DNA of 48,499 nt from Virgibacillus sp. 7505 (GCF_002272135.1 NZ_NPBF01000016.1:1-48499); one strand, 5' to 3'. Counted from the first letter of the stretch, positions 23,990 to 32,635 are shown. The notes: generated by a model from the letters alone, not told the origin. Translations and numbers: made by a program.

Positions 23990-24017
23990 AGAATGCTATA
24001 TGCAGCATTCTTTTTTC
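23990..24017 (+). terminator. Intrinsic terminator after liaR
   Basis: AGAATGCT and AGCATTCT pair around a short loop and are followed by TTTTTCT. Confidence 0.85.
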
Positions 24018-24049
24018 TAATTTGCTACTGACTCCTTTTCAAATAGATG

Positions 24050-24319
24050 TTACTTTCTATATCTCCTGCACGTTATTGCTGTTTGAAGCTTCATATAGTT
24101 ATAGATAGTTTGTGCATGTCGTCCTTCTTGTGTACGGGAATTGATTAAAGGGCGCAGCCGTTTCAAAAACATCTGATCGCATTCACATCGATTACCATGT
24201 TTTTGATAGCATATATCATGCTGTTTACATGCAGCATCTACCCTATTTACGGGAGCACCAGGGCCGCTGCAACCGGGACCGCACCAATTATATCCCGGGA
24301 AAATACAGAAACGTGGCAT
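24050..24319 (-). CDS. Small phospholipase A2-like protein
   Basis: The 89-residue protein has the PLA2 calcium loop (YNWCGPGCSGPG, residues 10-21), D28 and the catalytic pair H34-D35 in CKQHDICY. Further cysteines could form disulfides (C5, C13, C17, C31, C37, C45, C47). The pattern resembles the parvovirus VP1-like PLA2 domain found in some Bacillales proteins. No signal peptide is visible, so it is cytoplasmic, a spore component, or released on lysis. SD AAGGAGG precedes ATG. Activity is inferred from motifs only. Confidence 0.75.
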   Translation of the reverse strand: MPRFCIFPGYNWCGPGCSGPGAPVNRVDAACKQHDICYQKHGNRCECDQMFLKRLRPLINSRTQEGRHAQTIYNYMKLQTAITCRRYRK

Positions 24320-24650
24320 TATTATTCCTCCTTATAAGAAACTCTATAGTCCAACCTATTCATCATGCATATAAAATGTATATGCGATTATCATTTTAAG
24401 ATAAAAAAAGGGGCAGCTCTTTGTTGGAAGAGAAGGGAATAAAGGAAATGCAATTATATTTTTGGGTGTGACTAGTGTTAGTACTACGTAGATTGGATGG
24501 ATATCTCAACTGCAATTACATGCATAAAAAAAACTGCGTATCAGCAGCTTTTTTACTAGTCGAATATTTAGTCATTGAAGTATCTTAAGGCACTATCAAA
24601 GATTACCGGATATAGAAAGAGCATATTTTCACTCTAATGATTAGCCAACT
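24320..24650. other. Intergenic stretch without recognised gene
   Basis: AT-rich, no ORF with convincing SD beyond a few codons. It contains a likely terminator for the leftward ATPase gene at 24525-24556 (AAAAAACTGC paired with GCAGCTTTTTT, one bulge). Its left end carries the upstream region of the PLA2-like gene. Confidence 0.5.
24525..24556 (-). terminator. Probable terminator after the YlmA-type ATPase gene
   Basis: AAAAAACTGC pairs with GCAGCTTTTTT with one bulged base; read leftwards it ends in a run of T. The GC stem is only four pairs. Confidence 0.5.
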
Positions 24651-25442
24651 CTACTTATTTGCCATATACGCCCTAGAAAGGACTGGACGGCTCTGGTCCC
24701 ACATGACGTTGACTGGAATCCCGAAGAAATCTGAAAGCCGTTCACTGGAAATCATGTTAGATGTACATCCAGAGGCAAATACTTTCCCGTCCTTAAGCAG
24801 AAGTGTTTGATGAAATATAGGCAATATCTCTTCAATATGATGCGTTACATAGATGATAGTAGGTGCATCAGGTTTCTTACTGATTCTTTCAATGGATTCC
24901 AATAATGATTCGCGTGCTAAAAAGTCCAATCCATTGGCAGGTTCATCTAATATGAGCAGAGGCGGGTCTGCCATTAAGGCTCGTGCAATTAAAACGCGCT
25001 GTTTTTCTCCGAGCGAGAGCGTTTCGTAGCGGCGATTTGCATAAACAAAACAGCCAAGATCATGCAATAGCTGTGCGGCTCTAGTTCTCATCTCATCGGT
25101 AGGTGTTTCGAACAGCCCGATGGATGCAAAAGCACCGCTAAGTACAACTTCAAAAGCATTATCACTAGAGTCGAATCTTTGCTGGAGCGAAGAGGAAACA
25201 AAGCCAATTTGTATCCGCAGTTTTTCGGCAAGATAAGTCTTTCCAAATTCCATCCCCAAAACACGCATATTCCCGGTAGTGGGGAAGGTGTAGGCATTCA
25301 GTAAACTCAACAGAGATGTTTTGCCGGAGCCATTCAGCCCTAATAATACCCAATTTTGTCCCTTTTCCACCTTCCAGTTCAAATCCTTTAAAATCCAGTT
25401 ACCGCCTCTTTTAAGAGAAACATCCTTCAATTCAACTATCAC
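24651..25442 (-). CDS. ABC transporter ATP-binding protein, YlmA/ModF-like
   Basis: Single nucleotide-binding domain of about 263 residues: Walker A (GLNGSGKT), signature LSLGEKQR, Walker B (LLILDEPANGLD), H-loop (VTHHIEEI). No permease gene is adjacent, as with YlmA/PhrA-type ATPases, whose role is unclear. I place the start at GTG 25442, eight bases after AGGAGG; the ATG at 25448 is only two bases from that SD. A longer in-frame extension to 25586 has no family similarity. It lies 118 bases after the 2H phosphoesterase on the same strand. Confidence 0.85.
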   Translation of the reverse strand: MIVELKDVSLKRGGNWILKDLNWKVEKGQNWVLLGLNGSGKTSLLSLLNAYTFPTTGNMRVLGMEFGKTYLAEKLRIQIGFVSSSLQQRFDSSDNAFEVVLSGAFASIGLFETPTDEMRTRAAQLLHDLGCFVYANRRYETLSLGEKQRVLIARALMADPPLLILDEPANGLDFLARESLLESIERISKKPDAPTIIYVTHHIEEILPIFHQTLLLKDGKVFASGCTSNMISSERLSDFFGIPVNVMWDQSRPVLSRAYMANK

Positions 25443-25560
25443 ATCCATTACCTCCTGCAGGCTGTTATCTATTAGGCTAATTAAATCAGATTGAGTAATC
25501 ATTATCGAAACATTAAGATAATTTAGCGCATGGGGAACTGCTTTACTAGCAAGCAGCTTC

Positions 25561-26079
25561 CTATAATGAAATGATCTGTAATGCAATTACTTCACGTTCA
25601 GTAATTTGTATAAGTGCTAATTTGGTCAAGATCCCTGAAAAAGGATATATCCTTTGCTGTGCCAGCTGCTGAACAGCTGACTGTTGATCTGGGTTAAGGT
25701 GGTTGGCAATTGTCATATGCGGAATCCAATTTTCCGGTGTGTAAAGAGAAGATACAGCTTGCAAGTTAAAGATTTCCCGGTGTAATTCAGTTAATGCTCT
25801 GCTCGGATCGGGAAGCAGCAGAAACGAATCACTTCTCATAAAGCTGCCAAATAGTCTAAAACGTAAGGTGAGGGCTTCATAGGAATTCGTTAACCGCACA
25901 ATCTTTTGTGACAAACCTGGGCTAAATTCAGTGAAGGATGAGAAGGTAAGGTGGGGGAAGTGTCCCTTACGACGAAAAGGATAATCAGTGATTTCTTTTT
26001 CACGCAATTCTTCCCACAACTTCACTATTTTATTTTCGGTTACGCCGTCAAAATAACCTATTATCGCATACAACGTCAT
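25561..26079 (-). CDS. 2H phosphoesterase (2'-5' RNA ligase-like)
   Basis: The 172-residue protein has two HxT motifs, H43-L-T45 (FPHLTF) and H121-M-T123 (IPHMTI), the hallmark of the 2H phosphoesterase/LigT fold. It would act on 2',3'-cyclic phosphates or related phosphodiesters in RNA or nucleotides. Its start overlaps the stop of the upstream ATP-grasp gene by four bases (ATGA), so the two proteins are probably co-produced. The substrate is unknown; a link to the ATP-grasp pair is inference from the operon. Confidence 0.85.
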   Translation of the reverse strand: MTLYAIIGYFDGVTENKIVKLWEELREKEITDYPFRRKGHFPHLTFSSFTEFSPGLSQKIVRLTNSYEALTLRFRLFGSFMRSDSFLLLPDPSRALTELHREIFNLQAVSSLYTPENWIPHMTIANHLNPDQQSAVQQLAQQRIYPFSGILTKLALIQITEREVIALQIISL

Positions 26080-26924
26080 CCCTCCATAAGCTGCTGTATA
26101 TATTCCAAATAAAGCCGGACGATATTCACATCGCTTACTGCACTCAATGTTCTGCTTCCGACAACATCCTCAATCTCATTGAACAATAAGCCACCATTTT
26201 CATCAATTAGAAAGTCGATGCCGACAAAGCCAAAGTCGTAATGATCGACAATGCGTTGGACAAGCTTTTGCTCTGATGTATTCAATGTATAAAGGGAAGC
26301 GCTTCCTCCCAGAGTATAGTTTGCTCGGAAATCCTGCTCACTGCTGCGGAGCACAGCTGCTATGATTTCCTTTCCGATCACAAAAACACGTACGTCTTTT
26401 CCAGGTCTTGGTGCTAACTGCTGCATGAGGACAGACTGATCTGTATATTGCATCTGTAAATCGTTATACTGTGCTTCATTTTCAACTAAATGAACTTCTT
26501 TTCCGCCACGGCCACTGGCTGTTTTCCATACAAAAGGAAAGTCTAGCGGCGGCTGAGGTAGAGGGGCATTAGTCTGAAAGTGCATGTCCACCATCGGGAT
26601 ATCCAGTTTTGCAAGTTCGAGATGGGTTTTAATTTTGTCGTTAGTAAGAGCTGCAATCTCGGCATTATTAAAGCAGGCAATACCCGCTTGCTGCAGCTGT
26701 GTGGTCAACAACGGATCGATAGTCCGCACGATACTGAAGTCTGGGGGCTCCTGTGTTTCTTTTGTATGTACAACTACTTTTCCATTTTGGAGTACCACAT
26801 GAATGTCGTCTGTGTAGATGACCTGTAAATCTATGTTTAGCAAATCACTTTCCTCAAGGAACCAATCAATAAAAGCCGAATTACGTTCTGCATTCACTCG
26901 ATCGTATATCAGCCAGCCTCTCAT
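26076..26924 (-). CDS. RimK-like ATP-grasp ligase (second of a tandem pair)
   Basis: The 282-residue protein has an N-terminal preATP-grasp part (about 1-95) and an ATP-grasp domain with FPFVWKTASGRGGKEVHLV, GKDVRVFVIGKEIIAAVLR, FRANYTLGGSA and GFVGIDFLIDENGGLLFNEIEDVVG. These carry the lysine, glycine-rich loop and metal-binding Glu/Asn of RimK-type amino-acid ligases. Such enzymes add an amino acid (often glutamate) to a carboxylate through an acyl phosphate. It overlaps both neighbours by four bases. The substrate is unknown. Confidence 0.85.
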   Translation of the reverse strand: MRGWLIYDRVNAERNSAFIDWFLEESDLLNIDLQVIYTDDIHVVLQNGKVVVHTKETQEPPDFSIVRTIDPLLTTQLQQAGIACFNNAEIAALTNDKIKTHLELAKLDIPMVDMHFQTNAPLPQPPLDFPFVWKTASGRGGKEVHLVENEAQYNDLQMQYTDQSVLMQQLAPRPGKDVRVFVIGKEIIAAVLRSSEQDFRANYTLGGSASLYTLNTSEQKLVQRIVDHYDFGFVGIDFLIDENGGLLFNEIEDVVGSRTLSAVSDVNIVRLYLEYIQQLMEG

Positions 26925-27814
26925 GATAGCACCTCTTTAATGTAAGAGATGATTGATTCCGTTACATCTACACCTGTACAGTCGTAGATTGAACGAATAT
27001 GCGCATTGGAATTCACTTCACATACAAGCGGTTCTCCTCCGGGACCAAATAGCAAATCTACCCCGGCGAAATCAGTTCCAACGGCTGTGGCAGCTGCAAT
27101 AGCAAGCTCGGACTCTTTTTCTGTTGGTGTATACTGCTGCATACTGCCTCCGCGTGAAACATTGGCTCTAAAATCCGTCTCTGATGTACGGATCATGGAA
27201 GCGACAATCTTGCCGCCGACGATATTGATTCGTATATCTCTGCCGTGGCTTGTTTGGATATATTCCTGTAAGACGAATGGGTTAGTGCCAATTTCGGTGA
27301 TTTTCTGATGTAATGCCTCTTTATTATGAACCAGATATACTTGTTCTCCGAAGGACCCGAAAGCCTCCTTAACGACCATTGGAAAGCCAAGTTCCTTCAT
27401 TGCGGGTTCAAAAGAATCCAATTGTATTGGCATTGTACCAGGGAAAATTTTCGGTGCGATAATCGTTTTTGGTATTCTAATGCTTGCTTCAGCTAATGCT
27501 TGATACATAAGGATCTTATTGTCACATACGGCGATCGATTTGCTGGAATTATATAGTGGAATTCCCATTGCTTCGAGCTGCTGGGCAAGCGGAATATCCT
27601 TATCGCTGAAAACGACAAAGTCCGGCAGCTGCTGTTCTTCCTTAAGCAGGCTTTTGTCTGCTCCAACCATACCCAGCAACGCATTATTTTTAATGATTTT
27701 CATGTCAATATTCTGGGCATTGGCAGCGCGCTGTATCCATTCCGCAAAATCGAGAAACTTCTTACCGCCAAGATGGCCGTTATAAATGACCCAGCCAAGT
27801 TTCGGTGTAGCCAT
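26921..27814 (-). CDS. RimK-like ATP-grasp ligase (first of a tandem pair)
   Basis: The 297-residue protein is a paralogue of the next gene's product. ATP-grasp motifs are FPMVVKEAFGSFGEQVYLV, GRDIRINIVGGKIVASMIR, FRANVSRGGSM, FAGVDLLFGPGGEPLVCEVN and the terminal NSNAHI metal-binding asparagines. I chose ATG 27814 behind AAAGGA; the frame is open further but unlike the family. It is divergent from folC across 112 bases. FolC is itself an ATP-dependent glutamate ligase, so a shared glutamylation theme is possible but unproven. Confidence 0.87.
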   Translation of the reverse strand: MATPKLGWVIYNGHLGGKKFLDFAEWIQRAANAQNIDMKIIKNNALLGMVGADKSLLKEEQQLPDFVVFSDKDIPLAQQLEAMGIPLYNSSKSIAVCDNKILMYQALAEASIRIPKTIIAPKIFPGTMPIQLDSFEPAMKELGFPMVVKEAFGSFGEQVYLVHNKEALHQKITEIGTNPFVLQEYIQTSHGRDIRINIVGGKIVASMIRTSETDFRANVSRGGSMQQYTPTEKESELAIAAATAVGTDFAGVDLLFGPGGEPLVCEVNSNAHIRSIYDCTGVDVTESIISYIKEVLS

Positions 27815-27888
27815 AACTGTAGTTCCTTTCTTTAGGTGATGCCCAACAAATGAAGAAATTATTTCTATAGTGGCAGCACAAACTAGTT

Positions 27889-27897
27889 TGATATAAT
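27889..27897 (+). promoter_or_regulatory. Extended -10 promoter of folC
   Basis: TGATATAAT is a perfect extended -10 element 30 bases before the folC start; no good -35 box is needed or seen. Confidence 0.6.
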
Positions 27898-27926
27898 AGT
27901 CAATTATACATGGAAGGAGATGCTTT

Positions 27927-29162
27927 ATGTTTGCAAACCTAGCACAAGCGGAAGCTTTTTTAGCCAGCCGCAGGCATCTTGGCATCAAACCGGGACTGCA
28001 TCGGGTGCAGCAGCTGCTGCAGGCATCAGGCAATCCCGAACGTCGAATGAAAAGTATACATATAGCTGGAACGAATGGCAAAGGATCTACTTCGGCTTAT
28101 CTAGCCAAAGCAATTACATATAACGGATATAAAGCAGGCAGTTTCATTTCCCCAACCCCCGGCGGATTCCTGGAGAGCATTCAAGTAGATGGCCAATGGA
28201 TAAGTGAGAAGGAGTTCATCGCGGAATGTAATGCACTACTTTCTACTATAGAAGATATGGACCAGCAGGACAATCATCCGAGTGAATTCGAAATTCACGT
28301 GTGTATCGCTTTTTCCTACCTTGCAATGCATGCTGATATTAGTGTGATAGAAGCAGGTATGGGCGGACGTGGTGACGCGACGAATGTGCTGCGTCAGCCT
28401 TTACTCAGCATTATTACCAATGTCGGCCTGGACCATCAACGTTTCCTTGGGGATACGATTGAAAAGATTGCTGAGGAAAAGGCAGGTATTATAAAAGCGG
28501 GAGCTCCGGTCGTCAGTGCAGTAACACAAGTTGAGGCAAGAGCAGTTATAGAGAACCAGGCGAATAGAGCAGGTGTAACGATTACTTGGATAGACGCCAA
28601 GGATGCTGATCGACTTCATATAGATCCACAGATGAAGGGCGCTCATCAACGAGTGAATGCTGCGCTTGCAACCGAGGCATGTCGTTTGCTGCAGGAGAAG
28701 GGAATCTCGCTAGGTTCGGGTAAAGTGAATGAAGCTATAAGCCAGGTGCAGCTTCCAGGTCGATTTGAACGTGTGGAAAACGCACCTGCAATCATCCTGG
28801 ACGGGGCTCACAATGCAGAAGGAATGGCTGCTTTCATTGAAACGGTCAAGGAAAATCACTCAAATAACAGGATAGTAATTTTGTTCAGTGCTTTTCAGGA
28901 CAAGCCATTTGCCCAGATGATTCAGCAGCTACAAGAAATTACACCAAACATAGCTTTGACTACTTTCGATCATCCACGTGCAGCAAATTTGGAGACTTTG
29001 TCAGAAGCATTTCCGGCAGTGGAAGTTGTTGCCGATTGGCAGGAGTGGGTAAAGCAGATTTATGGAGACTACCAAACAGACACAATCTATTTTGTCACAG
29101 GTTCCCTGCATTTTATATACCAAGTCAGAAACTATATTGTTCAAATTAGAAAAATGTGGTAG
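27927..29162 (+). CDS. folC: Bifunctional folylpolyglutamate/dihydrofolate synthase
   Basis: The 411-residue protein has the Mur-ligase-like P-loop (IHIAGTNGKGSTSAYLA, residues about 45-61), the omega-loop GSFISPTPGG, EAGMGGRGDATN and the C-terminal ILDGAHNAEGMAAF. It adds glutamates to folates. In Bacillus it follows valS and precedes comC/spoIIB; here valS is absent from the left side and the gene has its own promoter. SD AAGGAG precedes ATG. Confidence 0.95.
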   Translation: MFANLAQAEAFLASRRHLGIKPGLHRVQQLLQASGNPERRMKSIHIAGTNGKGSTSAYLAKAITYNGYKAGSFISPTPGGFLESIQVDGQWISEKEFIAECNALLSTIEDMDQQDNHPSEFEIHVCIAFSYLAMHADISVIEAGMGGRGDATNVLRQPLLSIITNVGLDHQRFLGDTIEKIAEEKAGIIKAGAPVVSAVTQVEARAVIENQANRAGVTITWIDAKDADRLHIDPQMKGAHQRVNAALATEACRLLQEKGISLGSGKVNEAISQVQLPGRFERVENAPAIILDGAHNAEGMAAFIETVKENHSNNRIVILFSAFQDKPFAQMIQQLQEITPNIALTTFDHPRAANLETLSEAFPAVEVVADWQEWVKQIYGDYQTDTIYFVTGSLHFIYQVRNYIVQIRKMW

Positions 29163-29212
29163 TTTAAATTATCTGAATATTTTTGTGCGGGTAATAGGAA
29201 GGAAGAAGCTAG

Positions 29213-30952
29213 ATGGTTAATAGCAGCAAGAAACGATGGATCTGGGCAGCTTGGGCTATCATTTGGCCGGCTTCCCTTTTTCTAATCTATCGACAGACAA
29301 ATTTGGATGATTTGAATTGGCTTGATTTAGGAGCATTCACCGCATTGGCGATTATTGTGGCGCTTTTTCCGATCATGATAAACCAAATTCCAGTCTTTTT
29401 CCTCAACGGTATTACGCTTGTCATTTATTTGAATTTTGGTTTGTTCGTGGAACTGATCATTACCACCATCAGTGTCACAATTGTGCTGCTGCAAGTGCGG
29501 ATGACTAAACAAGACCTATTTCGCATACCACTGAATTACCTAATGTTTTTCCTTATGAGTGTATCTGCGGCGGGAGTATATCGTTTATTCGACCTCCCGG
29601 GAGACGCTGCTCAAGCATTGGAAACACCATTGCATATCATTGGTATTCTTGCATACTCCATGACACTGTTCATGATGAACCATATCCTGATTACGCTGAC
29701 AAGAAGATATATCTACGGAAAGAAAGATAAGTTTTTTGAACGCAGTTTTTTCTGGGAGTTCATGACGACTATCTACATCCTGCCGGCTGCATTGCTTCTG
29801 CACGTTCTTTATCATCAGATTGGTGGAGTCGCGGTTGTCTTTATTGGTTTTTCAATTGTGAGTACATCCTATATATTGCGTCTCTATTACAGAAGCAGCA
29901 GTATGAATGAGCATCTTCGCAATGTCAGTGAAGTGGGGCACGAATTAACCGCTCAACTAAATGTGAAAGAGACATTGGATCTGTTTATGGAACGGATAGT
30001 ATCGCTCGTGCCGGCTGATCAAGCCTATCTGTATGATGTAACAGATGGCGAGGAGCTGAAATTAATCCGATTGTATGATCCGAAAAAGCGCTCCTTCTAC
30101 AACCAAGGTGATTGGAAGAAAGAAGGCGAAGGAATAGCTGGTTTCGTATGGAAAAAAGGCGCCGGTGTCCGCTATGGGAAACGAAAACAATGGGCTGACA
30201 AATGGAAAGTTACAGCACCAATCGATAGCGAAAGTCTTATGTGTTTGCCGATAGAACGTGATAATGAAATAATAGGTATCCTTGTTCTTTTGTCTGAACA
30301 ACGGAACATCTATGAGAAGTATCAATTCATGCTGATTGAACTGCTGGCGAATTTCATGGCTGTAAGTCTGCTCAATGCACAGCATTATGAACAAACAAAG
30401 CAGATCAGTGAACGATGTGCATTAACCGGTTTATATAACTACCGTTACTTCGATGATGCACTCAAGGGACTATTTCAGGAGGGTGCTCCTGAAAGTCCTG
30501 TATCGTTGATCATGATGGATTTGGATCATTTCAAACAAGTGAATGATACGTATGGACATGAAGCTGGAAATGATATTCTTCGAGAGGTTGCTGACAGATT
30601 AGAAAAAGCTGTGGAAGAGGAAGCAGTGCTGGCACGGTATGGCGGAGAAGAATTTGCAGTCATTTTACCAGGAAGCAGTTCCGCTCAAGCAGCTGAGGTA
30701 GCAGATACACTATGGCGCTGTATCACTGCCCAGCCTTTCCAAACAAAAAATACATTAGATTCTGGTCAGACAGTTACACTGAATATGACAGTCAGTGTTG
30801 GTGTAGCATCTTATCCGGAGAATAGTGAAGATGACTTGGAATTGGTCCGGCATGCAGATCGCGCGATGTACGTCGGTGCCAAACAAAAAGGGCGGAATCG
30901 AGTAAGCATCTACCATGAACTGAATCAAAAGCCTGAAAACATTCCTTCGTAA
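29213..30952 (+). CDS. Membrane-bound diguanylate cyclase (GAF-GGDEF)
   Basis: The 579-residue protein has about seven N-terminal transmembrane segments (residues 10-225), a GAF-like domain (about 240-395) and a C-terminal GGDEF domain with intact active site GGEEF (477-481). The metal/substrate motif DLDHFKQVNDTYGHEAG is present. It would make c-di-GMP. The RxxD inhibitory site that normally lies just before RYGGEEF is EEEA here, so product inhibition through it is probably lost. It is inserted between folC and comC, 50 bases after folC. SD GGAAGGAAG precedes ATG. Confidence 0.92.
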   Translation: MVNSSKKRWIWAAWAIIWPASLFLIYRQTNLDDLNWLDLGAFTALAIIVALFPIMINQIPVFFLNGITLVIYLNFGLFVELIITTISVTIVLLQVRMTKQDLFRIPLNYLMFFLMSVSAAGVYRLFDLPGDAAQALETPLHIIGILAYSMTLFMMNHILITLTRRYIYGKKDKFFERSFFWEFMTTIYILPAALLLHVLYHQIGGVAVVFIGFSIVSTSYILRLYYRSSSMNEHLRNVSEVGHELTAQLNVKETLDLFMERIVSLVPADQAYLYDVTDGEELKLIRLYDPKKRSFYNQGDWKKEGEGIAGFVWKKGAGVRYGKRKQWADKWKVTAPIDSESLMCLPIERDNEIIGILVLLSEQRNIYEKYQFMLIELLANFMAVSLLNAQHYEQTKQISERCALTGLYNYRYFDDALKGLFQEGAPESPVSLIMMDLDHFKQVNDTYGHEAGNDILREVADRLEKAVEEEAVLARYGGEEFAVILPGSSSAQAAEVADTLWRCITAQPFQTKNTLDSGQTVTLNMTVSVGVASYPENSEDDLELVRHADRAMYVGAKQKGRNRVSIYHELNQKPENIPS

Positions 30953-30967
30953 AAGGAATGTTTTTTT
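30936..30967 (+). terminator. Intrinsic terminator after the GGDEF gene
   Basis: AAACATTCCTT (30937-30947) pairs with AAGGAATGTTT (30953-30963), followed by TTTT. Confidence 0.9.
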
Positions 30968-30979
30968 ATAAAGTAATGC

Positions 30980-31008
30980 TTGACGTAATGAAGTGATTAA
31001 TATATAGT
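30980..31008 (+). promoter_or_regulatory. Sigma-A promoter of yceI
   Basis: TTGACG (30980-30985), 17-base spacer, TATAGT (31003-31008). Near consensus. Confidence 0.75.
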
Positions 31009-31026
31009 TACTTACATAAAGTAACT
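31006..31026. promoter_or_regulatory. Palindromic operator overlapping the yceI start site
   Basis: AGTTACTT (31006-31013), five-base spacer, AAGTAACT (31019-31026): a perfect 8+8 dyad that touches the -10 box. MarR/DUF24-type repressors of the Bacillales use such sites; the cognate regulator is not in this window. Confidence 0.65.
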
Positions 31027-31058
31027 TAATAAAGAAATACCACTGAGGAGGAACAAAC

Positions 31059-31586
31059 ATGGCAGTTTTGAAATTGGATAAAGCACACAGCAGCATCTCA
31101 TTTACGGTGAAACATATGATGGTTTCGAAAGCAAAGGGGAAATTCGAAGACTTCGACGTACAATTCAGCGGAGACTTGAATGATATGGATAACTCATCCG
31201 TTACGGCAACAATCCAAGCAGCTACAATCAACACAGGCAACGCGGACCGCGACGGCCACTTGCAATCCGGGGACTTCTTCGACGCAGCGAATTATCCTGC
31301 CATGACTTTCAAAAGTAAATCCGTGAAGAAAATATCCGATGATGAATTCGAAATCACTGGAGACTTCACAATTAAAGACGTAACGAACGAAGAAACATTC
31401 AAAGTAGAATATAACGGTACTTCCAAAAACCCAATGGACGGCAGCACAATCGCCGGCTTCGAAGTGGAAGGGAAAATCAACCGTGAAGCATACGGCCTGA
31501 CTTACAACGCAGCACTTGAAACAGGCGGCGTATTGATCGGTAAAGATGTGAAGTTCACTGCTGACTTTGAGTTTGTAGTGGAGTAA
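31059..31586 (+). CDS. yceI: YceI-family lipocalin-like protein
   Basis: The 175-residue protein has the YceI pattern: LDKAHSSISFTVKHMMVSKAKGKFEDF at the N-terminus and ADRDGHLQSGDFFDAANYPAMTFKSK in the middle, ending GKDVKFTADFEFV. YceI proteins form an extended lipocalin barrel that binds polyisoprenoids or amphiphiles. No signal peptide is present, so it is cytoplasmic, as usual in Bacillales. The palindrome at its promoter suggests stress-dependent repression. SD GAGGAGG precedes ATG. Confidence 0.92.
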   Translation: MAVLKLDKAHSSISFTVKHMMVSKAKGKFEDFDVQFSGDLNDMDNSSVTATIQAATINTGNADRDGHLQSGDFFDAANYPAMTFKSKSVKKISDDEFEITGDFTIKDVTNEETFKVEYNGTSKNPMDGSTIAGFEVEGKINREAYGLTYNAALETGGVLIGKDVKFTADFEFVVE

Positions 31587-31593
31587 GAAGGAT

Positions 31594-31633
31594 ATAGAGA
31601 GACCTATCCCTGGGGGATAGATCTCTCTATTTG
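31594..31633 (+). terminator. Intrinsic terminator after yceI
   Basis: TAGAGAGACCTATCCC and GGGATAGATCTCTCTA form a long stem with one mismatch, tail TTTG. Confidence 0.75.
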
Positions 31634-31864
31634 ATAAGAATGCAAGCGATTTACTGATGTAGGGTTTATGTTCTCTGTTACTAAGATTGACTCTACGTAA
31701 GTTGTGTAATTAATGTTAAATTTGAGCTTAATCAAAAAACCTTTAAATAGAGTTTGGTACAATTTATTGGAAGTTATATGCGAGCAGTCTAATGAATTAT
31801 TAAAGGAGGCACAGAAATAATTAGAAAATGATTTATCGTGTAATCTCTGTAAAGGAGTGGATCT

Positions 31865-32635
31865 ATGTCAGTTTTTTTCTTGATTTATTTCGTTGTTCTA
31901 GGAGCTTTATTCGGGTCATTCTACAATGTTGTGGGCATGAGAATACTTGAGGAGAGAATGTTCAAGGCAGAACGTTCAATTTGTCCGGACTGTAAGCAGC
32001 AAATTAAACCCTATGATCTGATACCTATCATTTCCTATCTGATATTACGTGGTAAATGTCGAAACTGTAAACAGAATATTTCACTTATCTATCCTTTGAA
32101 TGAGCTTGCAACCGGTCTGCTTTTTGGTTACAGCTATTATTTGTTCGATATAGGATGGGATCTCGGTTTGGCTCTTCTATTGGTATCAATCGGGGCAATT
32201 TTATTTGTGACGGATATACGATTTCTACTCATTCCAAATAAAGTCCTTCTATTTTTCCTCCCTCTATTCATCGTTCTTCGATTTATTACTCCATTGGATC
32301 CATGGTGGGACTCCATAATCGGATCAGTCTTTGCGTTTATCCTGCTTTTCCTTGTCATTCTATTAAGCCGTGGTGGTATGGGTGGTGGAGACTTAAAATT
32401 ATTTGTACTGCTAGGCTATATACTTGGCTGGAAGGGCATTTTGCTTACTTTTGCATTTGCATCAATATTAGGTGCGATAATTAGTATTTTCCTTCTTTAT
32501 ATAAATGTTATTAAGAGGAACCAATTAATTCCTTTTGGTCCATATATTTTAGCTGCAGCACTATTTTCATATTTTCACGGTGATACATTTATGTGTTGGT
32601 ATAGTCAATTAACCTTCACATCAGTTTGTGAATAA
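31865..32635 (+). CDS. comC: Prepilin peptidase (competence)
   Basis: The 256-residue membrane protein has the cytoplasmic zinc-type cysteines C40/C43 and C65/C68 (CPDC, CRNC), and both A24 aspartates, D117 (FVTDIRFLLIPN) and D176 in GGMGGGDLK. It cleaves and methylates prepilin-like ComG proteins needed for DNA uptake. The position between folC and spoIIB matches Bacillus. An extended -10 (TGGTACAAT, about 31754-31762) may drive it. A clear two-half ComK box was not found. SD AAAGGAG precedes ATG. Confidence 0.92.
   Translation: MSVFFLIYFVVLGALFGSFYNVVGMRILEERMFKAERSICPDCKQQIKPYDLIPIISYLILRGKCRNCKQNISLIYPLNELATGLLFGYSYYLFDIGWDLGLALLLVSIGAILFVTDIRFLLIPNKVLLFFLPLFIVLRFITPLDPWWDSIIGSVFAFILLFLVILLSRGGMGGGDLKLFVLLGYILGWKGILLTFAFASILGAIISIFLLYINVIKRNQLIPFGPYILAAALFSYFHGDTFMCWYSQLTFTSVCE

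Noticed and set aside
30755-31240. 161-codon minus-strand ORF across the end of the GGDEF gene and the start of yceI
   Set aside because: Antisense to two well-supported genes and their terminator/promoter; no SD or family features.
31725-31775. Possible ComK box upstream of comC
   Set aside because: A and T tracts are present, but I could not place two AAAA-N5-TTTT half sites at an accepted spacing.
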